Notes under the pieces: generated by a model
Databases searched by the model: none
What the model was told of the DNA's origin: nothing
Seen by the model: the letters and a program-made list of their open reading frames with translations, nothing else
Assembly: GCF_039614715.1 (NCBI RefSeq)
Contig: NZ_CP154857.1
Span: 1,550,001-1,614,000 of the forward strand
Direction of reading: 5' to 3'
DNA from: Microbacterium sp. AZCO
GTDB taxonomy: Bacteria > Actinomycetota > Actinomycetes > Actinomycetales > Microbacteriaceae
Length of the DNA: 64,000 nucleotides
Position numbers and translations under genes: made by a program
In this document: piece by piece, positions 54,756-63,990 of the stretch
How positions within the stretch are numbered: the stretch's first letter is position 1
How the letters are laid out: each line of letters opens with the position of its first letter

Positions 54756-55862
54756 TCAGGCGTCGAGGCGCAGCAGCCAGCCGTGCTTGTCTTCGCGACG
54801 GCCGTACTGGATGTCGGTGAGCTCTTCGCGCAGCGACAGCGCCAGCTCACCCGACGGCTGCTCGTCGAGGAAGTCCTTGCCCTTGAGGAGGCCGATCGGC
54901 GTCACGACGGCGGCCGTGCCGCAGGCGAACACCTCGACGATGTCGCCGGAGGCGACGCCCCGACGCCACTCGTCGAACGAGACGGCCCGCCCCTCGACCT
55001 TGTGGCCGCGGTCGATCGCGAGCTGCAGGATCGAGTCGCGCGTGATGCCCTCGAGGATCGAGTCGGACTGCGGCGTGACGATCGTGCCGTCCTTGTAGAC
55101 GAAGACGATGTTCATGCCGCCGAGCTCCTCGACGTTGCGGTCCTGATCGAGGAAGACGACCTGGTCGCACTCGTTCTCGTACGCCTCCGACTGCGGCAGC
55201 AGGCTGGCGGCGTAGTTGCCGCCCGTCTTCGCCGCACCCGTGCCGCCCTTGCCGGCGCGCGCGTAGTCTTCGCTGAGCCAGATGGAGACGGGCTTGAGCC
55301 CGCCCTTGAAGTAGGCGCCCGCCGGCGAGGCGATGAGGTAGTAGGCGACCTTGTGCGCGGGCCGCACGCCGAGGAACGCCTCCTTGGCGAACATGAAGGG
55401 CCGGAGGTACAGGCTCTGGTCCTCACCCGACGGCACCCAGGCACCGTCGACGGCGATGAGCTCACGCAGCGACTGGATGAAGTACGGGGCGGGCAGCTCC
55501 GGCAGCGCGAGGCGCCGCGCCGAGCGCTGCAGGCGACGTGCGTTCTGGTCGGGCCGGAACGTGTGGATCGATCCGTCGGCGTGCCGGTACGCCTTGATCC
55601 CCTCGAAGATCTCCTGCCCGTAGTGCAGCACGGCTGCGGCGGGGTCGAGCGTGATCGGCCCGTACGGCGAGACGCGGGGACGGTGCCACCCGCCGTTCAC
55701 CGACCAGCAGATGTCGACCATGTGGTCGGTGAAGCTCGTGCCGAAGCCGGGATTGACGAGGATCTCCTCGCGCTGAGCAGGGCTCTTGGCGGCGAGGTTC
55801 TTCGTGATGGCGAACTCGAGCGGGGCGAGTCCGGTGTCGGGGTCGGAATCGATGAGGGTCAT
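54756..55862 (-). CDS. ilvE: Branched-chain amino acid aminotransferase
   Basis: 368-residue class IV aminotransferase. The PLP lysine is in KTGGNYAASLLPQSEA. Other family blocks are VLHYGQEIFEGIKAYRHADG, LYLRPFMFAKEAFLGVRPAH and the cofactor-phosphate loop SILEGITRDSIL. It transfers the amino group between glutamate and the 2-oxo acids of Leu, Ile and Val, the last step of their synthesis. Followed by a strong terminator and preceded by leuB, it forms a chromosomal branched-chain amino acid segment. Confidence 0.96.
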   Translation of the reverse strand: MTLIDSDPDTGLAPLEFAITKNLAAKSPAQREEILVNPGFGTSFTDHMVDICWSVNGGWHRPRVSPYGPITLDPAAAVLHYGQEIFEGIKAYRHADGSIHTFRPDQNARRLQRSARRLALPELPAPYFIQSLRELIAVDGAWVPSGEDQSLYLRPFMFAKEAFLGVRPAHKVAYYLIASPAGAYFKGGLKPVSIWLSEDYARAGKGGTGAAKTGGNYAASLLPQSEAYENECDQVVFLDQDRNVEELGGMNIVFVYKDGTIVTPQSDSILEGITRDSILQLAIDRGHKVEGRAVSFDEWRRGVASGDIVEVFACGTAAVVTPIGLLKGKDFLDEQPSGELALSLREELTDIQYGRREDKHGWLLRLDA

Positions 55863-55917
55863 GTCGTGTCCTGACTGAGATGTCTGGTGCGGCGACGTCG
55901 GCGGCGCGTGTTCCAGG

Positions 55918-56970
55918 TTACGCCTGGAGACGCGCGGCGATCGCGTCGCCGATCTCTGCGGTGGTGCGGGCGGAGGCTCCGCGGGAGGCGATGTCGTCCT
56001 CGACCGCGCGGGTCACGCGGTCGGCGTCGCCTGGCAGCCCGAGGTGGTCGAGCAGCAGGGCGATGGACAGGATCGCGGCCGTGGGATCGGCCTTCTGCTG
56101 TCCTGCGATGTCGGGCGCCGAACCGTGCACGGGCTCGAACATCGAGGGGAACGCGCCGTCGGGGTTGATGTTGCCCGAAGCGGCGAGGCCGATGCCACCG
56201 GTGACGGCGCCGGCCAGGTCAGTCAGGATGTCGCCGAAGAGGTTGTCGGTGACGATCACGTCGAAGCGACCGGGGTTCGTGACCAGGTAGATCGTGGCCG
56301 CGTCGACGTGGATGTAGTCTACGGCGACTTCGGGATGCTCTTTCGCCACCTCGTCGACGACGCGCTTCCAGATGCCGCCCGCGTGCACGAGGACGTTCGT
56401 CTTGTGCACGAGTGTGAGCTTCTTGCGACGGCGCTCCGCGAGGTCGAACGCGTAGCGCACGACGCGTTCGACGCCGAAGGCCGTATTCACGGAGGTCTCG
56501 TTGGCGACCTCGTTCGGCGTGCCGCGGCGGATCGAACCGCCGTTGCCGACGTACGGTCCCTCGGTTCCCTCCCGCACGACGACGAAGTCGATGTCGCCGG
56601 GCTCGGCCAGCGGACCCGGAGCCCCGTCGTACAGCTTCGAGGGTCGGAGGTTCACGTAGTGGTCGAGCTCGAAGCGCAGCTTCAGCAGGAGCCCGCGCTC
56701 GATGTTCGCGTCCTTCAGACGCGGGTCGCCGGGCACTCCCCCGACGGCGCCCAGGAGGATCGCGTCGTGCCCCTTGATCGCGTCGAGGTCGGCATCCGTC
56801 AGCGTGTCGCCGGTCTCGAGGAACCGCGCGGCTCCCAGCGAGAAGTGCGTCTTGTCGAACCGGATGCCGCTTCCCGCGGTCGCGGCATCCAGCACCTTCT
56901 CCGCCTCGGCGATGACCTCGGGACCGATGCCGTCACCCGGGATGACGGCAAGCTTGACGACGCGCGACAT
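55918..56970 (-). CDS. leuB: 3-isopropylmalate dehydrogenase
   Basis: 350 residues. The N-terminus [20 protein letters not shown] is diagnostic. Substrate and metal residues lie in [18 protein letters not shown] and [20 protein letters not shown], and the NAD part in [16 protein letters not shown]. It oxidises and decarboxylates 3-isopropylmalate with NAD and Mg/Mn to 2-oxoisocaproate, the leucine precursor taken up by ilvE 55 bases downstream. Confidence 0.96.
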   Translation of the reverse strand: MSRVVKLAVIPGDGIGPEVIAEAEKVLDAATAGSGIRFDKTHFSLGAARFLETGDTLTDADLDAIKGHDAILLGAVGGVPGDPRLKDANIERGLLLKLRFELDHYVNLRPSKLYDGAPGPLAEPGDIDFVVVREGTEGPYVGNGGSIRRGTPNEVANETSVNTAFGVERVVRYAFDLAERRRKKLTLVHKTNVLVHAGGIWKRVVDEVAKEHPEVAVDYIHVDAATIYLVTNPGRFDVIVTDNLFGDILTDLAGAVTGGIGLAASGNINPDGAFPSMFEPVHGSAPDIAGQQKADPTAAILSIALLLDHLGLPGDADRVTRAVEDDIASRGASARTTAEIGDAIAARLQA

Positions 56971-57000
56971 TGCTCTCCTTGCTGGGGGGCGCGCACGCGG

Positions 57001-58551
57001 TCAGTGCTCGGCGGGCGCGGTGCGGGACCTTCCCAGGGTAGTGGCCGCGACGACGGCCGCGATCGCCACGAGAACCGCGCCGATGAGCGCCGTCGTCGTG
57101 ACGCCCGCGTCGAAGGCGTGGGATGCGGCATCCCGAACCGCATCGCCGAGGCTGCCGCCCAGCGAATCAGCCGTGTGCATCGCCCCCGCGAGCGTCTCGC
57201 GCGACGCGTCGGCGGCGGCGGGGGCGAGTCCTTCCGGAAGCACCAGACCTGCCCGGTAGAGGGCCGTGAGCAGGCCGCCGAGGATCGCCGTGCCGAGGAC
57301 CGCGCCGAGCTCGTATGCCGTCTCGGACACCGCGCTCGCAGCGCCCGCCTTCGCCGGGGGCGCACTCGAGAGGATGAGCTCGTTCGACACCGTCTCGGCC
57401 ATCCCGATCCCGATGCCGAGGGCGACGAACGCGCCGATGATGGCGGCGAGGCTGTCAGTTCCCGCGACGACGGCGATCGTGACGTAGCCGGCGATCGACA
57501 GGACGAGGGCTGCCGGCACCACGACACGCGGCGAGAACCGCTTGGAGATCGGCACGACGACGAGACCCGCGACGATCATCGCGCCGAGACCCGGAACGAG
57601 CGCGAGGCCCGCCTCCATGGGGCTCAGCCCCACGATGAGCTGCAGGTGCTGCGCGACGAAGAAGAGGAAGCCGACGAGCGCGATGACACTCAGCAGATTG
57701 ACCAGGAGCGCGCCGGTGAAGGTGGCGCGCTGGAAGAGCCGCATGTCGAGCATGGGCGTCTCGGCGCGGAGCTGTCGACGGACGAACAGGATGCCGAACC
57801 CCAGCCCCACCGCGAACAGCGTGGCGATCGTCCAGCTCATGCCGTGCACGGCGAGCTCCTTGATGCCGTAGACGATCGGCACCATCGTGCCGAGCGACAG
57901 CGCGATGCTGAGCGGATCGATGCGACCCGGATTCGGGTCGCGGCTCTCGGGCACGAGGATCGGCGCGAGCACGAGAAGCGGGACGAGCACAGGCACCGCC
58001 ATGAGGAAGACCGACCCCCACGCGAAGTGCGCGAGGAGGAAGCCGCCCACGATCGGCCCGAGGGCGGACCCCGCCGAGAACATCGAGGCCCAGATGGCGA
58101 TGGCGAGACGGCGCTGATCGCGGTCGGTGAAGATGCTGCGCAGCAGCGACAGCGTCGACGGCATGAGCATCGCGCCGAAGACGCCCATCCCCGCACGGGC
58201 GGCGATGAGCCACGCGGCGGTCGGGGCGAAGGCGGCGCCCGCCGAGACGAGGGCGAAGCCGGTGGCGCCGATGAGCAGCATCCGTCGACGTCCGAACCGG
58301 TCGCCCAGCGTGCCCATCGTGACGAGCAGGCTCGCGAGCACCAGCGGGTAGGCGTCGATGATCCACAGCTGCTCGATCCCCGACGGCTCGAGGTCCAGCG
58401 CGATCTGGGGCAGCGCGAAGCTCAGCACGGTGTTGTCGACCGAGACGAGCAGCACGGGCAGCATGAGCACGACGAGCGCCGCCCAGCCGCGCCAGCCGAC
58501 GCGCTCGGCGCGCTCGTCGGCGATGCGGAGTTCCTGCGTGAGTGTCATCAT
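57001..58551 (-). CDS. DHA2-type MFS drug exporter (EmrB/QacA)
   Basis: 516 residues from the ATG pair at 58551/58548, fourteen predicted membrane helices. The A-motif loop is GTLGDRFGRRRMLLIGATGF, and the antiporter C-motif region is AMLMPSTLSLLRSIFTD. These proteins export drugs or other amphiphiles with proton uptake. A TetR gene is divergent 77 bases away, sharing a control region with a short dyad, which is the classical arrangement for ligand-induced export. leuB follows after 30 bases but is probably served by its own or read-through transcription. Confidence 0.9.
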   Translation of the reverse strand: MMTLTQELRIADERAERVGWRGWAALVVLMLPVLLVSVDNTVLSFALPQIALDLEPSGIEQLWIIDAYPLVLASLLVTMGTLGDRFGRRRMLLIGATGFALVSAGAAFAPTAAWLIAARAGMGVFGAMLMPSTLSLLRSIFTDRDQRRLAIAIWASMFSAGSALGPIVGGFLLAHFAWGSVFLMAVPVLVPLLVLAPILVPESRDPNPGRIDPLSIALSLGTMVPIVYGIKELAVHGMSWTIATLFAVGLGFGILFVRRQLRAETPMLDMRLFQRATFTGALLVNLLSVIALVGFLFFVAQHLQLIVGLSPMEAGLALVPGLGAMIVAGLVVVPISKRFSPRVVVPAALVLSIAGYVTIAVVAGTDSLAAIIGAFVALGIGIGMAETVSNELILSSAPPAKAGAASAVSETAYELGAVLGTAILGGLLTALYRAGLVLPEGLAPAAADASRETLAGAMHTADSLGGSLGDAVRDAASHAFDAGVTTTALIGAVLVAIAAVVAATTLGRSRTAPAEH

Positions 58552-58556
58552 TTCTA

Positions 58557-58571
58557 AACCGTCCAGCCGGT
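58557..58571. promoter_or_regulatory. Dyad in the TetR/exporter control region
   Basis: ACCG (58558-58561) and CGGT (58568-58571) form a dyad with a 6-base centre, directly before the exporter start and close to TATAGTAT, a plausible -10 for the TetR gene. It is a candidate operator for the divergent TetR protein, but the repeat is short. Confidence 0.4.
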
Positions 58572-58628
58572 ATAGTATCAGGCGCCTCTCCCCCACCGCC
58601 ACACGGGCCGCCGGATAGCATCGAGTGC

Positions 58629-59177
58629 ATGAGCCGACCTCCCCGCGCCCGCGAGAGCGTGCTCGACGCGTTCGAAGGGCTGCTGGTCGAGCAGGGCGAG
58701 CGAGCGGCGACGATGGATGCCACGGCCAAGGTCGCCGGCGTGTCCAAGGGCGGTCTGCTGTACCACTTCTCGTCGAAGGACGCCCTCGAAGCCGGGGTCA
58801 TCGAGCGGCTCAGTGAGCTCGTCGACGAGGATGTCGCGGCGATGGCCGCCGCACCCGAGGGGCCCATCGCCTACTTCCTGCGATCCTCCGCCATGGAGAA
58901 CGACCCGCTGGACCGGGCGGTGCTCGCGGTGTCGCGGCTCGCTCAGGGCGGTAGTGCGCCCGCGGCGGAGGCGCTCCGCGGCATCCGCGACCGCTGGGCG
59001 GACGCCCTCCGCTCGGAGACGAGGGACGAGACGGCTCTCGACCTCGTGATGCTCGTGGGCGACGGGCTCTACTTCAACAACGCCCTGTCGGGCGGAGCGA
59101 TCCCGGGCCCGGTGCCGCGCGGCGCCGCCATGGATGCCCTCGTCGAGCTCGTGGAGCGGGCCGCACGGGAGTCCTGA
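58629..59177 (+). CDS. TetR-family transcriptional repressor
   Basis: 182 residues. The HTH is ATMDATAKVAGVSKGGLLYH followed by FSSKDALEAGVIERL, the typical YHHF-type end of the TetR DNA-binding domain. The C-terminal ligand domain is helical. It is divergent from the DHA2 exporter and most likely represses it. Followed by the three-copy 21-bp repeat and a strong palindrome. Confidence 0.92.
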   Translation: MSRPPRARESVLDAFEGLLVEQGERAATMDATAKVAGVSKGGLLYHFSSKDALEAGVIERLSELVDEDVAAMAAAPEGPIAYFLRSSAMENDPLDRAVLAVSRLAQGGSAPAAEALRGIRDRWADALRSETRDETALDLVMLVGDGLYFNNALSGGAIPGPVPRGAAMDALVELVERAARES

Positions 59178-59216
59178 GCCCTGGGCGGCCTGACGGGACC
59201 TCTGCGCGGGCCGGAC

Positions 59217-59279
59217 GCGAACGCTGCGCGGCCGGAAGCGAACGCTGCGCGGCCGGAAGCGAACGCTGCGCGGCCGGAA
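59217..59279. repeat. Three perfect 21-bp tandem repeats
   Basis: Three exact copies of GCGAACGCTGCGCGGCCGGAA at 59217-59237, 59238-59258 and 59259-59279, with a degenerate copy just before. They lie between the TetR stop and the terminator palindrome, outside any gene. Confidence 0.9.
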
Positions 59280-59281
59280 GC

Positions 59282-59311
59282 TGAGGGATGCCTCGGCCGA
59301 GGCATCCCTCA
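59282..59311. terminator. 30-bp perfect palindrome between TetR and serA
   Basis: TGAGGGATGCCTCGG (59282-59296) followed without spacer by its exact complement CCGAGGCATCCCTCA (59297-59311). It stands between the convergent stops of the TetR and serA genes, so a bidirectional terminator is the simplest reading. Confidence 0.75.
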
Positions 59312-59316
59312 CCGTG

Positions 59317-60921
59317 TCAGACTTCGGCGATCTCGATCTGCCGGAAGAGGTCGGCGCCGACGGCCTTGCGCATCTCCTCGAGGATGCCGTCGGGCACCGG
59401 CGAGTCGACGGTGAGCACCGAGAGGGCCCGGCCGCTGGCGTCGGGGTGTGCGACCTGCAGACCGGCGATGTTGATCTGCGCGTCGCCGAGCTCCTTGCCG
59501 TAGATCGCCACGATGCCGGGACGGTCGGCGTAGCGCATGACGACGTGGTACTTCTCGAACGGCACCTCGATCTCGTAGCCGTTGATGCCGACGACCTTGG
59601 GCACCATGCGCGTACCGGCGAGTGTGCCCTCGACCGTGAGCACCGTGCCGTCGGCGAGCGTGCCGCGGAGGATCGTGATGTTGCGGTACTGCGGGCTCTC
59701 CGCCTCGACGATCAGACGAGTCTCGATGCCGCGCTGCTCCGCGAACAGCGGCGCGTTCACGTACGAGACGTTCTCGCTCACGATGTTCGTGAAGATCCCC
59801 TTGAGGGCCGCGAGGCGGTACACGCTGACGTCGTAGGCTGCGAGCTCGCCGCGCACCTCGATGTCGAGGCTCGTGAGCGCCGAGTGCGAGAGGCCGGCGA
59901 AGAACTGGCCGAGCATCTCGACGAGCGCGATGCCGGGGCGCACGAACGGGTCGATGACGCCGCCGGCGACGTTGACGGCGTCCGGCACGAGGTCGCCCTC
60001 GAGGGCGAGCTTGACCGAGCGCGCGACCGAGACGCCCGCCTTCTCCTGCGCCTCATCGGTGCTCGCTCCCAGGTGCGGCGTGCCGACGACGTTGGGCAGC
60101 GCGACGAGACGCGCCGCGGCGGTGTCGGGCTTGGGCGGCTCGCTCGTGAAGACATCGAGCCCCGCGCCGGCGATGCGACCCGAGGTGAGGGCCTCGTGCA
60201 GCGCCTCCTCGTCGATGAGACCACCGCGCGCGACGTTGACGACGTAGGCCGAGGGCTTCATGAGCGCGAACTGGGCGGTGGAGATCATGCCGGTCGTCTC
60301 GGGCGTCTTCGGCATGTGCACCGTGACGAAGTCGCTCTGCCGGAGGACATCGTCGAACGAGAGCAGCTCGACGCCCAGCTGCTGCGCGCGCGTGGGCGTG
60401 ATGTAGGGGTCGTAGCCCACGACGCGCACGCCGAAGGCCTTGAGGCGCTCGGCGACGAGGGCGCCGATGCGGCCGAGCCCGAAGATGCCGACGGTCTTCT
60501 CGAAGAGCTCCGTGCCGGTGAACGAGCTGCGCTTCCACTGACCGGCCGCGAGCGACGCGTGGGCCGCGGGGATGTGCCGAGCGAGGCTGAGGATGTGGCC
60601 GACCGTCAGCTCGGCGGCCGAGATGACGTTCGAGGTCGGGGCGTTCACGACCATGACGCCGGCGGTCGTGGCTGCCTTGATGTCGACGTTGTCGAGTCCG
60701 ACGCCGGCGCGCGCGACGACCTTGAGGGCGGGCGCTGCGGCGATCGCCTCCTCGTCGATGCGGGTCGCGGAGCGGATGAGCACAGCGTTCGCGTCGGCGA
60801 GGGCCGACAGCAGGGCGGGACGGTCGGTTCCGTCGACGTTGCGCACGTCGAAGTCGGGGCCGAGGGCGTCGATCGTGGCGGGTGAGAGTTCTTCGGCGAT
60901 CAGGACGACAGGCTTGGACAC
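59317..60921 (-). CDS. serA: D-3-phosphoglycerate dehydrogenase
   Basis: 534 residues, the long actinobacterial type. The substrate domain begins KPVVLIAEELSPATIDALG. The Rossmann NAD site is TVGIFGLGRIGALVAERLK, the catalytic block NVARGGLIDEEALHEAL, and the His GTPHLGAS. A C-terminal intervening domain and ACT domain (VVMRYADRPGIVAIYGKELG) follow, through which serine feeds back. It catalyses the first step of serine synthesis. GTG 60921 (AAGG at eight bases) is chosen because the upstream continuation is not conserved-looking. Confidence 0.96.
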   Translation of the reverse strand: MSKPVVLIAEELSPATIDALGPDFDVRNVDGTDRPALLSALADANAVLIRSATRIDEEAIAAAPALKVVARAGVGLDNVDIKAATTAGVMVVNAPTSNVISAAELTVGHILSLARHIPAAHASLAAGQWKRSSFTGTELFEKTVGIFGLGRIGALVAERLKAFGVRVVGYDPYITPTRAQQLGVELLSFDDVLRQSDFVTVHMPKTPETTGMISTAQFALMKPSAYVVNVARGGLIDEEALHEALTSGRIAGAGLDVFTSEPPKPDTAAARLVALPNVVGTPHLGASTDEAQEKAGVSVARSVKLALEGDLVPDAVNVAGGVIDPFVRPGIALVEMLGQFFAGLSHSALTSLDIEVRGELAAYDVSVYRLAALKGIFTNIVSENVSYVNAPLFAEQRGIETRLIVEAESPQYRNITILRGTLADGTVLTVEGTLAGTRMVPKVVGINGYEIEVPFEKYHVVMRYADRPGIVAIYGKELGDAQINIAGLQVAHPDASGRALSVLTVDSPVPDGILEEMRKAVGADLFRQIEIAEV

Positions 60922-61098
60922 GGCGGAAGACCTTCGAAAGCGGTGCACGGAGGCAGAAGCGGTGGGAATGCCGTGCCGCACAGCGTCGGGGCCGGCGGTG
61001 TCAGCCTACCGTGCCCCCGAGTGACGCCCCGACCGTGTGACGCCGGTGCGCCCCCAATACCCGCCGAGCGCGTACCGCGGCGGTAGGCTCCTGCCGCG

Positions 61099-61803
61099 AT
61101 GGACCCCTCAGATGCCGAGCCGGTGTCGGCGGATGCCGGCCAGGGCGAGCACTCGTTCTTCGACGAGTCGCATTGGCCGCCTGCGATCGCGGTCTTCGTC
61201 TTCCTCGTCCTCAACGTCGCCGACCGGCTCTGGCTGCCGAGCGGCGAGATCCTCGACGTGCCCTGGCTGCTTCCTCTCGTGGAGGTCGCGATCATCCTGG
61301 TGCTGATCTTCGGCCGGCCGGCGGATCTGAAGAAGCAGCGCCGATGGCTGCATCCCACCGCCGTCATCCTCGTCGCCCTCATGGTCATCTCTGCGCTCTG
61401 GGCCACCGTCCGACTGATCAACGACCTGATCTGGGGATCGAAGCTCGCCGACGAGCCTGCGCTGCTCCTCGCATCCGGAGCACTCGTGTGGCTCGGGAAC
61501 GTGCTGTCGTTCGCTCTGCTCTACTGGCTGCTCGACGGAGGCGGCCCCGCTCGGCGCCACTCGCGCCACGCGCCCGGCGATTTCGCCTTCACGCAGCACC
61601 TGAACCCCGAGATCGCGCCGCGAGGCTGGCGACCGGTGTTCCTCGATTACCTGCATCTGGCCTTCACGAACTCGACCGCGTTCAGCCCGACGGACGTCAT
61701 GCCGCTGAGCCTCCGCGCGAAGTACTCGATGCTCGTGCAGTCGACGATCGCGCTCGCGCTGTTCGGCCTGATCGTCGCGCGTGCGGTGAACGCGTTCACC
61801 TGA
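61099..61803 (+). CDS. DUF1345-like membrane protein
   Basis: 234 residues from ATG 61099 with five hydrophobic segments (for example AIAVFVFLVLNVADRLWL, LVALMVISALWATVRLI, LASGALVWLGNVLSFALLYW). The conserved C-terminal block DYLHLAFTNSTAFSPTDVMP and the last helix IALALFGLIVARAVNAF match an actinobacterial family near DUF1345, membrane proteins of unknown role. Confidence 0.75.
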   Translation: MDPSDAEPVSADAGQGEHSFFDESHWPPAIAVFVFLVLNVADRLWLPSGEILDVPWLLPLVEVAIILVLIFGRPADLKKQRRWLHPTAVILVALMVISALWATVRLINDLIWGSKLADEPALLLASGALVWLGNVLSFALLYWLLDGGGPARRHSRHAPGDFAFTQHLNPEIAPRGWRPVFLDYLHLAFTNSTAFSPTDVMPLSLRAKYSMLVQSTIALALFGLIVARAVNAFT

Positions 61804-61811
61804 GGAGTGCG

Positions 61812-62159
61812 TCAGCCTCCGTACAGGGCGGTCGAGGCGGCCGCGTACGCGAAGATGTTCAGCCAGAACGCAGCCACGAGGGCGAGTCCCGTGAGCATCA
61901 CCATCGCGAACTGACCGGCACGGCGGCGCCAGCCGATCGCGAAGGCCGCACCGAAGACGACGATCGGGAACACGATCGGCAGGAGCAGCACGAACCAGCC
62001 GTAGCCGCTCAGTCCCTCGACCCCGCTCGCCTGCTGGATGAGGAAGGCGAGCGCCGTCCACACGACGTAGGCGTAGAGCAGCGCGAAGACCCCGGCGATC
62101 GTGACGATGAGCCAGACCGGCAGCGCGGGCCGTCGGACAGGGGTGTCGACGGTGGTCAC
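61812..62159 (-). CDS. Small membrane protein
   Basis: 115 residues from GTG 62159, with three membrane helices (VWLIVTIAGVFALLYAYVVW, WFVLLLPIVFPIVVFGAAFA, FAMVMLTGLALVAAFWLNIF). Its start overlaps the preceding stop as GTGA, so it is coupled to the gene at 62156-62710. Family not recognised; common in this gene neighbourhood of actinobacteria. Confidence 0.75.
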   Translation of the reverse strand: MTTVDTPVRRPALPVWLIVTIAGVFALLYAYVVWTALAFLIQQASGVEGLSGYGWFVLLLPIVFPIVVFGAAFAIGWRRRAGQFAMVMLTGLALVAAFWLNIFAYAAASTALYGG

Positions 62160-62710
62160 AGGGCGGCTCCCGCGAGGACGAACGGCCAGGGGATGAGGAG
62201 CACGGCGCCTGCGACGAGGAGGACGAACCGCACCCACGAGCGTGTCGTGCGCGTCAACCAGAACACGGTGAGGAACCACAGCGGCAAGGCGGCGACGGCG
62301 AGCCACAGGGTGATCTGGAAGGCGGCGGGCTCGAGGAACAGGGACGCGACGAGCTGAAGCCGCGCCGCACCGAGCAGCCATCCGATCGTCAGCAGCAGAT
62401 AGACCCCCGCGAGGATGCCGATGCCGATGAGCGACGCGTTGCTCAGCTGCCGGCGATCGAGGTCTTCGTCGTCGGAGGGCTGGGGCTTCGCCCCCTCGAC
62501 GGGCCCGGGGACCGGATCGACGTCGGATCGCGCATCCGGGTCGCGCACGGAAGCGGAGTGTTCGCTCTCGGGCGGGTCGCCGACCGCGGCGGACACGGGA
62601 TGCGGCTCACGCGCAGCATCCTCGTCCTCGAAATCCGCCGTGCCGACGTCGAGCGTCGGGTCGTCGTCGCCGTCCCAGCTCAGGGCGTCATCGTCACGTC
62701 CGCGGGTCAC
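62156..62710 (-). CDS. Membrane protein with acidic cytoplasmic N-terminus
   Basis: 184 residues from GTG 62710. The first 90 residues are acidic and disordered-looking (ALSWDGDDDPTLDVGTADFE). Two to three membrane helices follow (IGIGILAGVYLLLTIGWLLG and the last third). Coupled by GTGA overlap to the smaller membrane gene; the two probably act together. Function unknown. Confidence 0.72.
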   Translation of the reverse strand: MTRGRDDDALSWDGDDDPTLDVGTADFEDEDAAREPHPVSAAVGDPPESEHSASVRDPDARSDVDPVPGPVEGAKPQPSDDEDLDRRQLSNASLIGIGILAGVYLLLTIGWLLGAARLQLVASLFLEPAAFQITLWLAVAALPLWFLTVFWLTRTTRSWVRFVLLVAGAVLLIPWPFVLAGAAL

Positions 62711-62825
62711 TCCCCCAGCGTAGCGGCGCGGTCGCCGCCCGAACGGGATGACGCGGACCCTCCCCCGCCGATAGCCTCGGCGTGCACGGCGCCACCGCAG
62801 GCGCCGCGACACCGGAGGTGATGGC

Positions 62826-63662
62826 ATGTGCCGCTGGCTCGCCTACGCGGGAGAACCGCTGCAGCCGTCCGCTCTCATCCTCGAGACGAAGCACTCGCTC
62901 GTCGCGCAGTCGCTCAACTCCCCGCTCGGCTTCGAGACGGTGAACGGCGACGGCTTCGGGGTCGGGTGGTATGGGAAGGATGCCGCGCCCGGCACACCGC
63001 CGGCCCTGTTCCACAGCATCGAGCCGGCGTGGCACGACGAGAACCTGCGGGAGCTGACGCAGGCCATCGAGAGCCCGCTCTTCCTCGCGCACGTGCGCGC
63101 TGCGGCGGCGCCGCCGATCCAGCAGACGAACTGCCACCCGTTCCGGCACGGCCACTGGCTCTTCATGCACAACGGCGGGCTCGCGCACTTCTCGCGGCTG
63201 CGGCGCGACCTCATGCTCGCGGTCGACCCGGAGCTGTTCCCGCACATCCGCGGCACGACCGATTCCGAGGTGCTGTTCAACCTCGCGGTGACTCACGGGC
63301 TGCAGGAGGATCCCGTCAAGGGACTGGGGCGCGCCATCCGATTCGTGGAGCAGACCGCCGAAGCCCACGGCATCCGGGATGCCGTCCAGGGCACGTTCGC
63401 CGTGAGCGACGGCCGCACGCTGTGGGCCTTCCGCTATTCGACCGCACACCGATCGCGGACCCTCTTCCACTCCGCCGACATGGCGACGCTTCAGGAGACC
63501 TACCCGCACAACGAGAGGCTGCGCCGGTTCGGGGCACGCGCGCGGGTCGTCGTGTCCGAACCCCTCTCCGACCTTCCCGGCGCGTTCATCGAGGTGGCGG
63601 AGTCGACGGTCACCGTGCTCGACGCCGACGAGTTCCACACGGAGCCGTTCCTGGCCGCCTGA
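62826..63662 (+). CDS. Class II glutamine amidotransferase family protein
   Basis: 278 residues. The N-terminal nucleophile is Cys2 in MCRWLAYAGEPL, followed by NGDGFGVGWYG, HVRAAAAPPIQQTNCHPF and FMHNGGLAHFSRLRRDLM, the Ntn-hydrolase glutaminase layout. The family includes EgtC (ergothioneine pathway) and YafJ-like proteins that transfer or release the glutamine amide; no synthetase partner is adjacent, so the specific reaction is open. GGAGG lies upstream of ATG 62826. Confidence 0.88.
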   Translation: MCRWLAYAGEPLQPSALILETKHSLVAQSLNSPLGFETVNGDGFGVGWYGKDAAPGTPPALFHSIEPAWHDENLRELTQAIESPLFLAHVRAAAAPPIQQTNCHPFRHGHWLFMHNGGLAHFSRLRRDLMLAVDPELFPHIRGTTDSEVLFNLAVTHGLQEDPVKGLGRAIRFVEQTAEAHGIRDAVQGTFAVSDGRTLWAFRYSTAHRSRTLFHSADMATLQETYPHNERLRRFGARARVVVSEPLSDLPGAFIEVAESTVTVLDADEFHTEPFLAA

Positions 63663-63795
63663 CCTCAGGATGCTGCGGCCTGTCGCTGTGCGTGCGAACG
63701 CGAGAGCCGCACTTTCCTGCGAGCGCCCGTGTCGGCGACGCCGCGTCCGCAGGGAAGTGACGCGCTCGACCCCCGACTCCCAACCCTGAGACGCA

Positions 63796-63990
63796 TCACC
63801 GCGTCGTCATGGTGCAGACGAGGTGGTAGCCGCCGTCGGGGTGCTCGACGACGGAGTACCGCAGACACGTCGACGACGGCAGCTCGCCCGCCGCGACCCG
63901 CCGCTGGAGCTCCTCTGCGACCCGGTCGGCGGGCCGGCCCGCGTATTCCTGCCCGAGGGCGTGGTCGACGGGTGCCTGGTGGGGCGCCAT
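63796..63990 (-). CDS. Hypothetical protein at the window edge, possibly partial
   Basis: 64 residues from ATG 63990, but the frame is open to the window's right edge, so the true start may lie outside. The middle is a helix (RPADRVAEELQRRVAAGELP) followed by two strands (CLRYSVVEHPDGGYHLVCTM). Not recognised. Confidence 0.5.
   Translation of the reverse strand: MAPHQAPVDHALGQEYAGRPADRVAEELQRRVAAGELPSSTCLRYSVVEHPDGGYHLVCTMTTR

Noticed and set aside
56044..58557. 837-codon open frame on the plus strand
   Set aside because: It is antisense to leuB and the DHA2 exporter, with low-complexity Arg/Glu/Asp composition and no recognisable motif.
59217..59279. CRISPR array
   Set aside because: The 21-bp units are directly tandem with no spacers, and no cas genes are near.
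59314..60885. 523-codon plus-strand frame over serA
   Set aside because: The minus strand encodes a complete phosphoglycerate dehydrogenase; the plus frame is its compositional shadow.
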